Assembly: GCF_018333375.1 (NCBI RefSeq)
Contig: NZ_BORW01000011.1
Span: forward strand, 1 to 64,000
Origin: Paenibacillus cookii
GTDB taxonomy: Bacteria; Bacillota; Bacilli; Paenibacillales; Paenibacillaceae
Direction: 5' to 3'
Length of the DNA: 64,000 bases
The position numbers and the translations under genes are program-made. The first letter of the stretch is position 1. Each line of letters starts with the position of its first letter. The notes under the pieces were generated by a model that had not been told where the DNA came from, did no database searches, and saw only the letters and a program-made list of their open reading frames with translations. This document shows positions 62,937-64,000 of this stretch, one piece after another.

Positions 62937-62966
62937 TTGATTCTGCTTGATCCGGGGCGGTATAAT
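62937..62966 (+). promoter_or_regulatory. Promoter of the MarR gene
   Basis: TTGATT (62937-62942), 18-bp spacer, TATAAT (62961-62966), upstream of AAGGAG at 63015-63020. Confidence 0.55.
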
Positions 62967-63031
62967 GAATATGAAGTCAATTAAACTGACCAATTTTTAA
63001 CTTTTACACCTAACAAGGAGTTGTGCTACTT

Positions 63032-63508
63032 ATGCCCAAAACACCCCGTCGACACCAAGAGGATTTGGCATCATTGTTTTCGCTCGGATTCAGCGCGTTG
63101 AACGAGGAACTGCATGAGCGGCTGAACGAGCTTGGATTCGGAGATTTCCGGCCCATGCACGGTTTTTTGTTTCAAGGGCTGATTCCGGACGGGGCCACGG
63201 CGAAAACGCTGGTTGAGCTTTTGGGTATTTCCAAGCAGGCGGTGAGCCAGATGCTGGATTACCTGGAGGAGCGCGGCTACGTCGTAAGAAAACCGCATCC
63301 TTCGGACGGCAGAGGCAAGCTGGTGGTGCTCACGGAGCGCGGCCAGGCGCTGATGAAGGCCAAAGAAAGCATCTACAGCACCATTGAAAGCCGGTGGGGA
63401 GCCATCATCGGGAATGACCGCCTGCAAATGATGCGTTCCGATTTGAAACGGATCATCGAGAGCGTTAGCGAAGGGGATGCGCCGAAAAAACTGCGGCCTT
63501 CCTGGTAA
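63032..63508 (+). CDS. MarR-family transcriptional regulator
   Basis: 158 residues from ATG 63032 (AAGGAG 11 bases upstream). The winged helix lies in the middle: TLVELLGISKQAVSQMLDYLEERGYV, then a wing with RKPHPSDGRGKLVVLTERG. It is likely to respond to a small phenolic or oxidant ligand. It is followed, 59 bp on, by an ArsR-type regulator. No target gene is inside the window unless it is the serpin, which is divergent (183 bp away). Confidence 0.85.
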   Translation: MPKTPRRHQEDLASLFSLGFSALNEELHERLNELGFGDFRPMHGFLFQGLIPDGATAKTLVELLGISKQAVSQMLDYLEERGYVVRKPHPSDGRGKLVVLTERGQALMKAKESIYSTIESRWGAIIGNDRLQMMRSDLKRIIESVSEGDAPKKLRPSW

Positions 63509-63567
63509 AGTACCCGTTCGCGAAAAGATTAAGTTTGAAAATATGATGCCAAAGGACCGAAAAACGC

Positions 63568-63879
63568 ATGGAACCCTCTCTAATCATAAAAGCTTTATCG
63601 AATGAAACACGCCGTCAAATATTAACGTGGTTAAAACATCCGGAGCGGCATTTTGACGAAACGCCTTACGTTCAGCATGGAGTGCCCCAGCGAATCGGCG
63701 CCTGCGTCAGCGATATTCAGGAAAAGGCAGGGCTTGCCCAATCCGTCATTTCCAGCTATTTGCTCATGATGCAAAACGCCGGATTGCTCGAAATGGAGCG
63801 GGTAGGCAAGTGGACCTTTTACCGCCGCAACGAAAAGACTATTCAGGCTTTTGCCGATTATATCCGGGATGAATTGTAG
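63568..63879 (+). CDS. ArsR-family transcriptional regulator
   Basis: 103 residues with the ArsR winged-helix pattern: IIKALSNETRRQILTWLKHP at the start, CVSDIQEKAGLAQSVISSYLLMMQNAGLLEMERVGKW as recognition helix and wing (written in part here), and a short helical end. No CxC metal motif like ELCVCD is present; a single Cys precedes the recognition helix, so metal sensing is uncertain. A small hairpin terminator follows. Confidence 0.85.
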   Translation: MEPSLIIKALSNETRRQILTWLKHPERHFDETPYVQHGVPQRIGACVSDIQEKAGLAQSVISSYLLMMQNAGLLEMERVGKWTFYRRNEKTIQAFADYIRDEL

Positions 63880-63889
63880 TGCCGTAAAT

Positions 63890-63911
63890 AAAGGAGGAGA
63901 CTCCTTTTTTT
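63890..63911 (+). terminator. Terminator after ArsR gene
   Basis: AAAGGAG-GAGA-CTCCTTTTTTT: a seven-base stem with a T-run. Sequence from 63912 to the window end shows no gene. Confidence 0.6.
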
Positions 63912-64000
63912 ACACCTATACGTATTTACATATCTAGATAATTGGATGTATAATGGCTGAGGATTGCGGTGTTACGTATTAAGTGAAAAACTTTTTGGGC

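Overview
The window looks like chromosomal DNA of a Paenibacillus-type Gram-positive bacterium. Evidence: mostly GC-rich coding sequence with strong GGAGG ribosome sites, frequent GTG/TTG starts, a CUT1 (LplB/LplC-type) sugar ABC transporter, a DUF4127 protein, a T-box leader remnant, and a comQXPA-type quorum-sensing locus. The genus is an inference, not proven.

Left end (1-5.6 kb): an AT-richer, scrambled region. It holds a degenerate surface-type fragment joined out of frame to a large Rhs fragment with a toxin tip and a likely immunity gene. An IS110-type transposase remnant, an orphan second toxin tip with its immunity gene, and a doubly mutated reductase pseudogene follow. Next (5.8-25.4 kb) comes a housekeeping stretch: LysR regulator and zwf, fsa, a sodium symporter, a LacI-controlled sucrose/fructoside operon (two permeases, lipoprotein binding protein, GH32, fructokinase), mntH with a possible MntR site, an M50 protease, a flavin reductase, a DUF4127 gene, two ribbon-helix-helix proteins, and a small gene whose promoter spacer contains a LexA-like box.

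Centre (25.4-48.5 kb): the standout region. Two near-identical 56-residue precursor peptides with Ser/Cys-only repeats are followed by a complete thiopeptide-like (azole plus dehydroamino acid) RiPP pathway in one tightly coupled operon. It encodes two LanB-type glutamylation proteins, two SpaB_C/thiopeptide-type proteins, two YcaO cyclodehydratases, three accessory leader-binding-like proteins, one SagB-type azoline oxidase, an ABC exporter and an M20 hydrolase. It is followed directly by comQ, comX, comP and comA. Copies of the ComA half-sites TTGCGG/CCGCAA lie upstream of both the precursor genes and comX, so I infer that the peptide is made under ComX pheromone control.

Right end (48.5-64 kb): a truncated T-box leader with a gutted metG remnant sits exactly where the comQXPA block ends and may mark an island edge. 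Then come a TetR/MFS efflux pair with a clear operator, a CNNM-type membrane protein, an AI-2E family exporter, a beta-lactamase-fold remnant, a secreted protein, a GNAT enzyme, an SDR enzyme divergent from an AraC regulator, a YwqG-like protein, a DinG/XPD-type helicase, a lipoprotein serpin, and MarR and ArsR regulators. I see no tRNA, rRNA or CRISPR array.
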